DNA from: Hydrocarboniphaga effusa AP103
GTDB lineage: Bacteria > Pseudomonadota > Gammaproteobacteria > Nevskiales > Nevskiaceae
Assembly (NCBI RefSeq): GCF_000271305.1
Contig: NZ_AKGD01000001.1
Span: 1,674,001-1,738,000 of the forward strand
Direction: 5' to 3'
DNA length: 64,000 nucleotides
Each line of letters opens with the position of its first letter. The stretch's first letter is position 1. The notes below the pieces were generated by a model that worked only from the letters and a program-made list of their open reading frames with translations, searched no databases and was not told the origin of the DNA. This document shows, piece by piece, positions 40,648 to 49,054 of this stretch. The position numbers were made by a program, and so were the translations under genes.

Positions 40648-41573
40648 GCCGCCGGCGTTCTCGCCTGCATCCACTCCACCACGTCGCGAATCACCGCCTC
40701 GCGACAGTGGTCGTTGAGCGGCTCGTGGCGGGCGCCCGGATAGGTCTTCACAGTGACATCGGTCAAGCCTGCCTTGCGATAGCGTTCGGCGAGCAGCTTC
40801 GGGCCTTTGGCGCCGTTGCTGACTGGATCGTCCTCGCCGGCGGTGAGCAGCAGCGGCAACCGTGACGGAACACGTGCGGCCCGGCGATCGTCGAGCCGCC
40901 CGATGGCTTCGAGCAGCTCGATCCAGGTGCCCGTGGAGCAGCGGAAGCCGCAATGCGGATCGGCGATGTAGCGATCCACCTCGGCCGCGTCGGTCGACAG
41001 CCAGTCGAAGGCCGTGCGCGTCGGCTTGAAGCGCCGGTTGTAGCTGCGGAAGGTCAGCAGATCGGCGATCGCGCTCGGCTCGTCGAGCCCGGCACGCATC
41101 GCCTCCAGCTTGAGGATCAGCACGCCGATCGCGCGCATCGGTCCGGTGTCGGCCGTACTCGCGGAGATCACCGCGCCGGCCAGGTCGTGCGCGTGCCGGC
41201 TCAGATAATCCTGCAGCAGGAACGAGCCCATGCTGTGTCCGTAGAGGAACAGCGGCACGCCCGGATGCCAGTCGCCGAGCTCGCGCTGCAGGCAGCGAAT
41301 CGATTGCAGCGCGAGCCTCCAGCCGTAGCCGCCCGGGAACTGGCCGAGTTCGTCACGCGCACGCGCCGTGCGGCCATGCGCCGGCAAGTCCTGCGCATAG
41401 ACCGCGTAGCCCGCCTCGACGAGCGCATGCGCGAGCACTTCGTAACGGCCGCCGTGCTCGGCCATGCCATGCACGATCTGCACGGCGCCGCGCACGGGCT
41501 CATCCGGAATCCAGCCGCGCGTAAAGGCCACCGCGCTTTTGCTCACGGGCAATTGAAGTTCGATCGATCTCAT
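40644..41573 (-). CDS. Alpha/beta hydrolase, monoacylglycerol lipase / lysophospholipase type
   Basis: A 309-residue serine hydrolase. The MGL-type HGMAEHGGRY motif (35-44) forms the oxyanion-hole region. The nucleophile is Ser114 in GHSMGS, an acid is likely in TAGEDDPVS, and the His is in GARHEPLN. The lid region of about 150-240 is present. Monoacylglycerol hydrolysis would release glycerol, and glpK is divergently transcribed 180 bases away, so a metabolic link is plausible. No signal peptide is present. Confidence 0.85.
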   Translation of the reverse strand: MRSIELQLPVSKSAVAFTRGWIPDEPVRGAVQIVHGMAEHGGRYEVLAHALVEAGYAVYAQDLPAHGRTARARDELGQFPGGYGWRLALQSIRCLQRELGDWHPGVPLFLYGHSMGSFLLQDYLSRHAHDLAGAVISASTADTGPMRAIGVLILKLEAMRAGLDEPSAIADLLTFRSYNRRFKPTRTAFDWLSTDAAEVDRYIADPHCGFRCSTGTWIELLEAIGRLDDRRAARVPSRLPLLLTAGEDDPVSNGAKGPKLLAERYRKAGLTDVTVKTYPGARHEPLNDHCREAVIRDVVEWMQARTPAA

Positions 41574-41753
41574 TCGAGCCTGATCCGATCCGGCTTATCC
41601 AGCGTTCAGTCCGCTGGCCGCAGGATTCTGTAGGGTAGACACTGCTCCTCGCAGGGCCGAGTGTTCCATGCCCGCCGGCCCGCGTCGAGGCAGCGGCGAG
41701 AAGGCGCAGGCAAAGCCCACAACGAACAACACCAATCGCAGGCCGGAGGATTC

Positions 41754-43244
41754 ATGCCGCAGAGCAGCCAGCAAGCTCATTTGCTCGCCATCGACCAGGG
41801 CACCACGAGCTCGCGCGCGATCGTGTTCGATCGCGCGGGCGCCAAGCTGTCGAGCGCGAGCCGCGAACTGCCGCAATCGTTTCCGAAGCCCGGCTGGGTC
41901 GAGCACGACGCGCTGCGCATCTGGGACGACACCGTCGCCTGCGTGCGCGAGGCGATCGAGAAAAGCGGCATCGCGGCCGCGAAGATCGCCGCGCTGGGCA
42001 TCACCAACCAGCGCGAAACCACGCTGATCTGGGACCGCAAGAGCGGCAGGCCGATCGCGCCCGCGATCGTCTGGCAGGACCGCCGCACCGCCGAGTTCTG
42101 CCGCAAGCATGCGGACCGCGGCGACTGGCTCAACGAAAGGACCGGGCTCATCATCGATCCGTATTTCTCGGCGACCAAGATCGCCTGGCTGCTCGACAAC
42201 GTCAGCGGCGCGCGCGAGGCCGCGCAGCGCGGCGAGCTCGCCTTCGGCACGATCGACTGCTGGCTGCTGTGGAACCTGCTCGGCGGCAAGCGCCACGTCA
42301 CCGATGCGACCAATGCCTCGCGCACGGCGCTGTTCGATATCCGCAAGCAGCAATGGGACGACGAGCTGCTCGACTTCTTCCGCGTGCCGAAGAGCCTGCT
42401 GCCCGAGGTGCTCGACAGCGCCGACGATTACGGCCGCACCCTGCCCGAGCTGTTCGGCGCGGCGATTCCGATTCGTGGCATCGCGGGCGATCAGCAGGCC
42501 GCCACGGTCGGCCAGGCCTGCTTCGAGCCCGGCATGATCAAGAGCACCTACGGCACCGGCTGCTTCATGGTGCTCAACACCGGACGCGAGTTCACGCGCT
42601 CGAAGAACCGGCTGCTGTCGACCGTCGCGTATCGGCTCAACGGCGAAGCCACGTATGCGCTCGAAGGCGCGATCTTCGTCGCCGGCGCGGCCGTGCAATG
42701 GCTGCGCGATGCGATGCGCCTGGTCAAGGCGGCCGGCGAAACCGAGGCGCTGGCGCGTTCGATCGAAGACACCGACGGCGTCTATCTCGTCCCCGCGTTC
42801 ACCGGCCTCGGCGCACCGTACTGGGACCCCGAAGCGCGCGGCGCGATCTTCGGGCTCACGCGCGATTCGGGCATCGCCCACATCGTGCGCGCCGCGCTCG
42901 AATCGACCTGCTACCAGACGCGCGATCTCATGCTGGCGATGGCCGGCGACGCCTGCGCGCCGAAGGAGCTGCGCGTCGACGGCGGCATGGTCGTCAACGA
43001 CTGGCTCACGCAGTTTCTCGCCGACATCCTGCAGATCGACGTGGTGCGCCCGCAGACCGTCGAAACCACCGCGCTCGGCGCGGCGTTTCTCGCCGGACTC
43101 GGCGCGGGTGTTTATCAATCGCTCGACGAGATCGCCGCGCTGTGGAAATCCGAGGCGCACTTCAGGCCCAGGCGCTCGTCCGGCTCGGTCGAACAGCTCT
43201 ACGCGGGCTGGCTCGACGCGGTGCAGCGCGTACGCAGCGCTTAG
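41754..43244 (+). CDS. glpK: Glycerol kinase
   Basis: Phosphorylates glycerol to glycerol-3-phosphate. The 496-residue FGGY-family protein has the start motif [33 protein letters not shown], and an ATP-binding region with [14 protein letters not shown] and [15 protein letters not shown]. It is full length. GGAGGA lies five bases before ATG 41754; an open frame runs 93 bases further upstream. The stop overlaps the stop of the convergent thioesterase gene by four bases. Confidence 0.96.
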   Translation: MPQSSQQAHLLAIDQGTTSSRAIVFDRAGAKLSSASRELPQSFPKPGWVEHDALRIWDDTVACVREAIEKSGIAAAKIAALGITNQRETTLIWDRKSGRPIAPAIVWQDRRTAEFCRKHADRGDWLNERTGLIIDPYFSATKIAWLLDNVSGAREAAQRGELAFGTIDCWLLWNLLGGKRHVTDATNASRTALFDIRKQQWDDELLDFFRVPKSLLPEVLDSADDYGRTLPELFGAAIPIRGIAGDQQAATVGQACFEPGMIKSTYGTGCFMVLNTGREFTRSKNRLLSTVAYRLNGEATYALEGAIFVAGAAVQWLRDAMRLVKAAGETEALARSIEDTDGVYLVPAFTGLGAPYWDPEARGAIFGLTRDSGIAHIVRAALESTCYQTRDLMLAMAGDACAPKELRVDGGMVVNDWLTQFLADILQIDVVRPQTVETTALGAAFLAGLGAGVYQSLDEIAALWKSEAHFRPRRSSGSVEQLYAGWLDAVQRVRSA

Positions 43245-43676
43245 TTGCCCAGCGCGTCGGCCTTGACGCGAAACTGCGGCGGCACCCGCGCAACCTTGCG
43301 CTGCTGCAGATCGATGAAGACGATGCCGTGCTTGCCGCGTCCGATTTCACGGCCGTCGGATTTTCGCGTCATGCGATAGAGCAGATCGAAGCCGTACTTG
43401 TTGTAGTCGTCCGCGACCATCTCGACGCTCAGCACGTCACCATGAAACGCCTCGGCCTTGTAGAGCCAGAGCACGTCGGTGATCGTCGTCGCCAGGCCCT
43501 CGACCGCGTCCTCGTCGTAGCCGAGCGACGCGAAGTAGCGGCTGCGCGCCTCGGCAACCAGGCTCAGCATCAGCGCATTGTCGACATGGCGTGCGATGTT
43601 GATGTGCCCAACGTAAACGGCGACATCCGTAAAAAAAGGCGAAACGCTCGGGCAACTCCAACTGCAGACGGGGCAC
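43241..43676 (-). pseudogene. 4HBT-type acyl-CoA thioesterase with an apparent frameshift in a homopolymer
   Basis: The hotdog-fold thioesterase signature (VYVGHINIARHVDNALMLS, with a C-terminal IVFIDLQQRKV) is in one frame. The natural start is in another: an AGGAG site at 43682-43686, five bases, then GTG (43676-43674) coding for (M)PRLQLELPERFAFF. The two join at a run of seven Ts on the minus strand (plus-strand A run 43631-43637). Removing one T yields a continuous 144-residue protein, PERFAFFTDVAVYVGHIN. Either the gene is broken, the run is a sequencing error, or slippage restores the frame. An alternative in-frame ATG at 43699 gives an odd Cys/Trp/Ser-rich N-terminus. Confidence 0.7.
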
Positions 43677-43802
43677 AAAAACTCCTGATCGATGGACATG
43701 CGGGGGATTGCCCACACTATACCGACCGCCCAACTCCAGATCGTCGCCATCCGCATGCATCGATCCTGATCCATCCAGAGGCGCCTGGACAGCCGGAATC
43801 TC

Positions 43803-43823
43803 ATGTAGCATCATTTGATACAT
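43803..43823. promoter_or_regulatory. Rrf2-type operator overlapping the regulator's start codon
   Basis: Half-site ATGTAGCA (43803-43810), a five-base spacer TCATT, then TGATACAT (43816-43823). The right half's complement is ATGTATCA, a seven-of-eight match to the left half. The last two bases lie in the ATG of the Rrf2 gene, so binding would block both transcription and access to the start. No other copy was seen in the window. Confidence 0.65.
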
Positions 43824-44277
43824 GAAACGAGACAGCCGCCTTTCGTCGGTTCTGCATTTGCTGTTGCACCTCGCACACAGCGAGCGAGCGCTCACCTCCG
43901 AAGAACTCGCGGGCTATCTGCATAGCAATGCCGCTGTCGTGCGGCGCGAGCTTGGGCGCCTGCGCAAGCTCGGCTATGTAAGCTCGAACAAGGGGCATGG
44001 CGGAGGCTGGGCGGTCAGCTGCGATCTTGCGAAAGTGACGCTGCGCGACGTCTACGACGCCGTCGGCGCACCCGACGTATTCGCCATGGGCAATCGCACC
44101 GCGCGACCCGAATGCCTGGTGGAACTCGCAGTCAACGAAGCCCTGGACTCCGCATTCGAGCAGGCGCAGTCACTGCTCATCGCCAAGCTGTCCACTATCT
44201 CGCTCGCCGAACTGTCGGCCGATTTCAACCGACGCTTCGAGGCGCACCCCAAGCGGAGCCGCATTCATGGACATTGA
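43822..44277 (+). CDS. Rrf2-family transcriptional regulator
   Basis: A 151-residue winged-helix regulator: LSSVLHLLLHLAHSERALTSEELAGYLHSNAAVVRRELGRLRKLGYV, wing GHGGGW. Only Cys67 and Cys98 are present and the IscR/NsrR three-cysteine cluster motif is missing, so it probably is not an Fe-S sensor. A thiol or small-molecule sensor is likelier. No ribosome binding site is visible, and the operator overlaps the start. The gene overlaps the following FAD oxidoreductase gene by 11 bases. Confidence 0.88.
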   Translation: MKRDSRLSSVLHLLLHLAHSERALTSEELAGYLHSNAAVVRRELGRLRKLGYVSSNKGHGGGWAVSCDLAKVTLRDVYDAVGAPDVFAMGNRTARPECLVELAVNEALDSAFEQAQSLLIAKLSTISLAELSADFNRRFEAHPKRSRIHGH

Positions 44278-45169
44278 ACCGCAAGCGCGCTACGACGCGC
44301 TCGTCATCGGCGGAAGCTATGCGGGCCTTGCGGCCGCGCTGCAACTTGCGCGCGCACGGCAGAAGCTGCTCGTGATCGACGCTGGCGTTCGGCGCAATCG
44401 CTTCGTTTCGACTTCCCATGGCTTTCTCGGCCAGGACGGTCGAGATCCGTCGCAGATCGTCGCCGACGCACGCGCGCAGCTGCTCGCCTATCCGAACGCG
44501 CAGTGGCTCGCCGCACAGGTTCGCAAAGCGCATGCGAACGCGGGCGAATTCGTCGCCACGGTCGAAGACGGCAGCATGGTGCGCGCAAGAAAAATCGTGC
44601 TCGCAACCGGTGTGATCGACGAGCTACCGCCGGTCGAAGGCCTCGCCGAACGCTGGGGCCGCAGCGTATTCCACTGTCCGTACTGCCATGGCTATGAATT
44701 GAACCAGGGCTCTATCGGCGTCATCGCCACCGGCCCGAACTCGCTGCATCAGGCACTCATGCTGCCCGATTGGGGACAGGTGACGTTCCTGCTCAACGGC
44801 AAGTTCGAGCCTGATGCCGAACAAAGCGCAGAACTTGCCAAGCGCGGCGTCAGCGTTGAGCGCACGAAGATCGCACGTCTCACCGATGCTGCAACGATCG
44901 AGTTCGTCGACGGCCGGCGTCTCGATTTCGCCGGCTTGTTCACCGCGTCGCAGATCCGCATGGCGAGTCCGCTCGCCGAACAGCTCGGCTGCGCCTTTGA
45001 AGAAGGGCCGATGGGCGCTTTCATTCGCACCGATGCGATGAAGGAAACGAGCGTTCCGGGCGTGTTCGCCTGCGGCGACGCGGCGCGCGCAGCCGGCAGC
45101 GTCGCCCTCGCCGTGGGCGACGGCACACAGGCCGGCGTTGCGGCGCATCGTGCGCTGCTGTTCGGCTGA
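44267..45169 (+). CDS. Thioredoxin-reductase-like NAD(P)/FAD oxidoreductase
   Basis: A 300-residue flavoprotein with FAD motif VIGGSYAG (13-20), a thioredoxin-reductase-like CPYC redox pair (Cys137, Cys140) within FHCPYCHGYE, and the C-terminal FAD-binding GVFACGDAA. It lacks the usual NAD(P) GxGxxA in standard form: the site reads GVIATGPNSL. It overlaps its Rrf2 regulator by 11 bases and is thus under its control. Such pairs respond to redox or electrophile stress in other bacteria; the substrate is unknown. Confidence 0.9.
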   Translation: MDIEPQARYDALVIGGSYAGLAAALQLARARQKLLVIDAGVRRNRFVSTSHGFLGQDGRDPSQIVADARAQLLAYPNAQWLAAQVRKAHANAGEFVATVEDGSMVRARKIVLATGVIDELPPVEGLAERWGRSVFHCPYCHGYELNQGSIGVIATGPNSLHQALMLPDWGQVTFLLNGKFEPDAEQSAELAKRGVSVERTKIARLTDAATIEFVDGRRLDFAGLFTASQIRMASPLAEQLGCAFEEGPMGAFIRTDAMKETSVPGVFACGDAARAAGSVALAVGDGTQAGVAAHRALLFG

Positions 45170-45217
45170 ACGTTTCGATACCGAGCTCCCGCTGCGTCGG
45201 CCGCGTCCGGGGTGATT

Positions 45218-45233
45218 CGCCTGTTCGCAGGCG
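45218..45233 (+). terminator. UUCG-loop hairpin after the FAD oxidoreductase gene
   Basis: CGCCTG-TTCG-CAGGCG is a perfect 6-bp stem with a very stable UUCG tetraloop, 49 bases after the stop. No strong T-run follows, so it is a weak terminator or an mRNA 3' end. Confidence 0.4.
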
Positions 45234-45349
45234 CCCTAAAGTCCGAAGTGCCCGACCTCGCCATCGGCGATGTACCGAAACGCCTGAGCGAGTCGCGTGA
45301 GCTTGCTGCAACATAGCGCCGCCTTCGTCATCTCCACCCGCGTCCTCAC

Positions 45350-45673
45350 ATGAAGCTCTCGAAAGCCGAATTCAAAGCCACCTCCCGCCCGCCGATGCGC
45401 CGTCTCGACCTGGACGCGGAGCCGCCGATCGATTTCTGGCCGTATTTCGAGAGCATCGCGCCCGAGGATTTCGAGGGCCGCGATTGCGGCGACGAGGTGA
45501 CGATCACCTACGTCTGGGAGCACCCGGACGGGCTCTACCAGCACGTGCTCGTCAACACCGACGATGCGAGCGTGTTCATGGCGCTGGTGCTCGACATCCA
45601 GGCGAACGCGGTGCTCGGCCATCACCTGCTCGACCTGCATCGCGAGGCGCGCGAGCACAAGCCCGAAGCCTGA
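45350..45673 (+). CDS. Small conserved-looking acidic hypothetical protein
   Basis: A 107-residue acidic, soluble protein of unknown function. It contains a short aromatic-rich core (FWPYFESIAPEDFEG), one Cys, and a His-rich C-terminus (GHHLLDLHREAREHK). Codon usage fits the genome. It precedes the sulfatase-like gene by 21 bases on the same strand, so the two may be co-transcribed. I recognise no family. Confidence 0.6.
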   Translation: MKLSKAEFKATSRPPMRRLDLDAEPPIDFWPYFESIAPEDFEGRDCGDEVTITYVWEHPDGLYQHVLVNTDDASVFMALVLDIQANAVLGHHLLDLHREAREHKPEA

Positions 45674-45694
45674 TTTTCCGGCCGGCGTGACCCG

Positions 45695-47305
45695 ATGCTG
45701 CTCCGCAGTCTGCTGCTGTTGCTGCTGCCGAGCGCCGCCTTCTGGTGGCTGCCCGGCCTGCCCGATCGTCCGTGGATCGCGGTCGAGCTGCTGTGGCTCG
45801 GCGCCGTGCTGGCGAGCCTGCCGGCGCGATTCGCCCGCCCGCTGGCCTGGCCGCTCGCCGCGCTGAGCACGCTGCTGCTGATCTGCGCGCTGGCCGATGC
45901 GGGCGTGCGCGCCGCGCTGTCGAGGCCGTTCAATCTCGTCATGGACTGGCGCCTGCTCGCGCCTGCGCATGGGCTGCTCACGCGCAACCTCGGCGCCTGG
46001 GCGCTGGCGATCGAGCTCGGCATCGCGCTCGCGCTGATCGGTGTCGTCGTCGCGCTGGCCTTGCTGTTGCGAAGCTCGACGTCACTGCCTCCGCAGCGCA
46101 AGCGCATCGCGGCCGCGGGCTCGTTGGCGCTGCTGCTGATCGCCGCGCCGGGCTTTCCGCGCACGGCGCCGCTCGCCGCCGCGGCCGTGACGCAAACGCA
46201 GCGCGCGAGCGCCATGCTGCACGAACTGCGGACGTTCGCCCGCACGCTGGACATCGATCCGCTCGCCGACATCGCCGATGCGGATCTGTTCTCCGATCTG
46301 GCCGGCGTCGACGTGATCGTCGCCTTCGTCGAGTCCTACGGCGCCGATGTGCTCGACGATCCGCGCTACGCTCCGCTGATCCGCAGCGAACTCGGCGACT
46401 GGGCCGCGCGCTTCGCCGAAGCCGGGCTCAGCAGCGCGAGTGCGCGCTTCGTCTCGCCCGTGCAGGGCGGACAATCCTGGCTCGCGCAAACCACGCTGCT
46501 GAGCGGCCAGTGGATCGACAGCCCGCTGCGCTACAGCCTCATCACGAGTCGCGGCGCGCCCGGCATGCTGCCGCGCGATTTCGCTCGCGCGGGCCACGCG
46601 AGCATCGCGGTGCGGCCGGCCAATACACTCGCGTGGCCAGAAGCTCCGGCTTTCGGCTATCAGCGCATCGTCGATGCGGCCGCGAGCGGCTACCGCGGCC
46701 CGGCGCTGAACTGGATCACGATGCCCGACCAGTACACCTGGGATCACCTGCAGCGCACGCAGCGCGGCAACGCGCAGGCCCCGCATTACATCGACGTCGC
46801 GCTGATCAGCAGCCATGCGCCGTGGACGCCGGTGCTGCCGGTGATCACCGATTGGGATCGCATCGGCGACGGCAGCCTGTTCGCCGAATGGGCCGACGCG
46901 GACGAGACGCCCGAGCAGCTCTGGCGCGATTCCGATCGCGTGCGCGAACACTACGCGCGCGCGCTGCGCTACTCGCTCGCGGTGATCGGCGCCTACGCGC
47001 AACGATACGTCGACGAGCGCACGCTGCTGATCGTGCTCGGCGATCACCCGGCCGCGCCGCTCATCACCGGCGGCCCGCGGCACGCGGTGCCGATGCACGT
47101 GATCAGCGGCGATGCAGCGCTCGTGCAGCGCTTCGTCGATGCGGGTTTCAGCGCCGGCAATCTGCCGCCCGAGCGCGGGCAGGCGCCGCAGCTGTCGGAC
47201 TTTCGCAGCTGGCTGGCCGACAGCTTCAGCCGCTCACGTGAGCGTCGGCGCCTGCTGCCGCCCGAGCAGCCAGACCACGTCGCGGCCGAACGAGACCGTC
47301 AGTAG
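45695..47305 (+). CDS. Membrane-anchored sulfatase / alkaline-phosphatase-superfamily protein
   Basis: A 536-residue protein with about four N-terminal membrane segments (1-125) and a further hydrophobic segment near 150. An alkaline-phosphatase-fold domain follows, seen from VIVAFVESYGADV (near 200), QTTLLSGQW (near 265), ISSHAPWTP (near 370) and LLIVLGDHPAAP (near 445). The layout resembles lipid-linked phosphoethanolamine or phosphoglycerol transferases. It lies next to a CDP-alcohol phosphatidyltransferase in a possible glycoconjugate or lipid cluster. The last 72 bases overlap the 3' end of that convergent gene, which is unusual, so the C-terminus deserves checking. Confidence 0.7.
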   Translation: MLLRSLLLLLLPSAAFWWLPGLPDRPWIAVELLWLGAVLASLPARFARPLAWPLAALSTLLLICALADAGVRAALSRPFNLVMDWRLLAPAHGLLTRNLGAWALAIELGIALALIGVVVALALLLRSSTSLPPQRKRIAAAGSLALLLIAAPGFPRTAPLAAAAVTQTQRASAMLHELRTFARTLDIDPLADIADADLFSDLAGVDVIVAFVESYGADVLDDPRYAPLIRSELGDWAARFAEAGLSSASARFVSPVQGGQSWLAQTTLLSGQWIDSPLRYSLITSRGAPGMLPRDFARAGHASIAVRPANTLAWPEAPAFGYQRIVDAAASGYRGPALNWITMPDQYTWDHLQRTQRGNAQAPHYIDVALISSHAPWTPVLPVITDWDRIGDGSLFAEWADADETPEQLWRDSDRVREHYARALRYSLAVIGAYAQRYVDERTLLIVLGDHPAAPLITGGPRHAVPMHVISGDAALVQRFVDAGFSAGNLPPERGQAPQLSDFRSWLADSFSRSRERRRLLPPEQPDHVAAERDRQ

Positions 47306-47980
47306 CGCGAGGGCGATCGCCAGCAGCGCGGAAGCCAGCGCGAGCGGCGTCCACGGCAGCAGCGCGATCACCAGTGCAGCGATCTGCAGCACGCAGACGA
47401 GCCTGGCGAAGAAGCTCGGCGGCACCTTGCCGCGCAGCCTCGGCGACAGCTGCGCGGCCACGAGCATGGCGTAGCGCATGAAGCCGATCGCGAGCACCCA
47501 GGCACCGGCGCGTCCGCCGATCCAGCAGGCGAAGCTCAGCACCAGGATGAAGAAGGCGTCGAGCTCCATGTCGAAGCTCGCGCCGAACGCGGTATCGCTG
47601 CGCGTGCGCCGGGCCACCGCGCCGTCGAGTCCATCGAGCGCGAGCGCCGCGAGCGCGAGTGCGCAACAGAGCAGCGCATGCAGGGGCAGCCACTGCGGCG
47701 CGGCGACGCTGCCGGCCACCAGTGCGACCAGCGTCGCGCGCAGCAAGGTCACGCGATTGGCATGGCCGAGCCCGCGGATCGTCTGCGGCGGATGCCAGTG
47801 CAGCAGCAGCAGCAGCGAAACCAGCGCGAGCACCGCGAACGCCGCGAACACTGAACGCAGCGGCCAATCCGTCCAATGCTGGAGCGCCAACGCCATCGCC
47901 GCGAGCAGCAGCAGGCCGGCGAGCAGTTCGACGGCGACGCGCAGGCGCTGCCCATTCGGCTGCATGTCCGGCGCGTTCAT
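47234..47980 (-). CDS. CDP-alcohol phosphatidyltransferase family membrane enzyme
   Basis: A 248-residue membrane protein of about six helices with the complete CDP-alcohol transferase motif: Asp116-Gly-x-x-Asp119-Gly, Ala-Arg at 123-124, Gly133, Asp137 and Asp141. Such enzymes join a CDP-activated lipid to an alcohol head group, for example inositol, glycerol phosphate or serine; the acceptor here is unknown. The ATG at 47980 is preferred over a TTG 24 bases upstream. It is divergent from the MDR dehydrogenase gene and convergent with the sulfatase-like gene, which it overlaps by 72 bases. Confidence 0.85.
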   Translation of the reverse strand: MNAPDMQPNGQRLRVAVELLAGLLLLAAMALALQHWTDWPLRSVFAAFAVLALVSLLLLLHWHPPQTIRGLGHANRVTLLRATLVALVAGSVAAPQWLPLHALLCCALALAALALDGLDGAVARRTRSDTAFGASFDMELDAFFILVLSFACWIGGRAGAWVLAIGFMRYAMLVAAQLSPRLRGKVPPSFFARLVCVLQIAALVIALLPWTPLALASALLAIALALLTVSFGRDVVWLLGRQQAPTLT

Positions 47981-48063
47981 GCGGCGCGCCTGCGCGCGCG
48001 GCAACGCAGGGCGGGATTGCGTAGGCTAGGGTTTCTCATCGATCCGACCGGACGTTTTGCTTC

Positions 48064-49041
48064 ATGTCGACTCGCAGCGAACGCGCATTCTGGCTAGCCG
48101 CACCGGGCCGCGGCGAAATCCGTGAGGAAAGCCTGCTGCCCGCGAGCCGCGACGAAGTGCGCGTGCGCACGCGCTACAGCGGCATCAGCCGCGGCAGCGA
48201 GAGCCTGGTGTTCAAGGGTCAGGTGCCGCCGAGCCAGTATGCCCTGATGCGCGCGCCGCATCAGTCCGGCGAGTTTCCGGGGCCCGTCAAGTACGGCTAC
48301 ATGAATGTCGGCGTCGTCGAGCAGGGGCCGGGCGACTTGCTCGGCCGCAGCGTGTTCTGCCTGTATCCGCACCAGACCGCCTACGTGGTGCCCGCGAGCG
48401 CAGTGGTACCGCTGCCCGATGGCGTTCCGGAATCTCGCGCGGTGCTCGCGGCCAACGTCGAAACCGCCGTCAACACGCTGTGGGACGCGGGCCCGCGCGT
48501 CGGCGATCGCATCGCGGTGATCGGTGCCGGCGTGACCGGAACCGCCGTCGCCCTGCTGGCCTCGCAGCTGCCCGGAACGCGCGTCGAGCTGATCGACATC
48601 GATCCGCGACGCGCCGCGCTCGCGGCGCGGCTGGGCCTGCATTTCCGGCTGCCCGGCGAGGCCAGCGCCGAAGCCGATCTGGTCTTCCACGCGAGCGCAT
48701 CGGAAGCCGGGCTCGAGCTCGCCTTGCGCCTCGCCGGGCTCGAAGCCGAGATCATCGAAATGTCCTGGTTCGGCGATCGGCGCATCGCGCTGCCGCTCGG
48801 CGAAGCCTTCCATTCGCGGCGGTTGTCGATCCGTGCGAGCCAGGTCGGCCAGGTGGCACCGGCGCGTCGCGCACGCTGGCCGCACAAGCGCCGGCTCGCT
48901 CTTGCGCTCGATCTGCTGCGCGACGATCGCTTCGATGCGCTGATCGATGGCGAATGCCGCTTCGACGAGCTGCCGCAGACGCTCGCGCAACTCGCCGACC
49001 GGCCCGACGGCGCACTGTGCCGGCGCGTGCGCTACGACTGA
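48064..49041 (+). CDS. Medium-chain dehydrogenase/reductase-like protein
   Basis: A 325-residue MDR-family protein with a GroES-like N-terminus (VRTRYSGISRGSESLVF) and the Rossmann motif IAVIGAGVTGTAVALLA near residue 155. The usual catalytic and structural zinc cysteines are not obvious, so it may be a zinc-free member. Substrate unknown. It is the first plus-strand gene of a cluster with a PTPS-like protein, GT4 and a flippase-like protein, but hipBA now lies between them. A 13-base tandem duplication covers its stop codon. Confidence 0.75.
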   Translation: MSTRSERAFWLAAPGRGEIREESLLPASRDEVRVRTRYSGISRGSESLVFKGQVPPSQYALMRAPHQSGEFPGPVKYGYMNVGVVEQGPGDLLGRSVFCLYPHQTAYVVPASAVVPLPDGVPESRAVLAANVETAVNTLWDAGPRVGDRIAVIGAGVTGTAVALLASQLPGTRVELIDIDPRRAALAARLGLHFRLPGEASAEADLVFHASASEAGLELALRLAGLEAEIIEMSWFGDRRIALPLGEAFHSRRLSIRASQVGQVAPARRARWPHKRRLALALDLLRDDRFDALIDGECRFDELPQTLAQLADRPDGALCRRVRYD

Positions 49042-49054
49042 GCGCTACGACTGA
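49029..49054. repeat. 13-bp tandem duplication spanning the MDR gene stop, which also supplies the hipA stop
   Basis: GCGCTACGACTGA occurs at 49029-49041 and again at 49042-49054, with a third partial copy GCGACTGA following. The first copy ends in the MDR stop codon. The CTA in the second copy (49045-49047) is the TAG stop of hipA on the other strand, so the duplication defines the end of the toxin gene. Confidence 0.75.
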
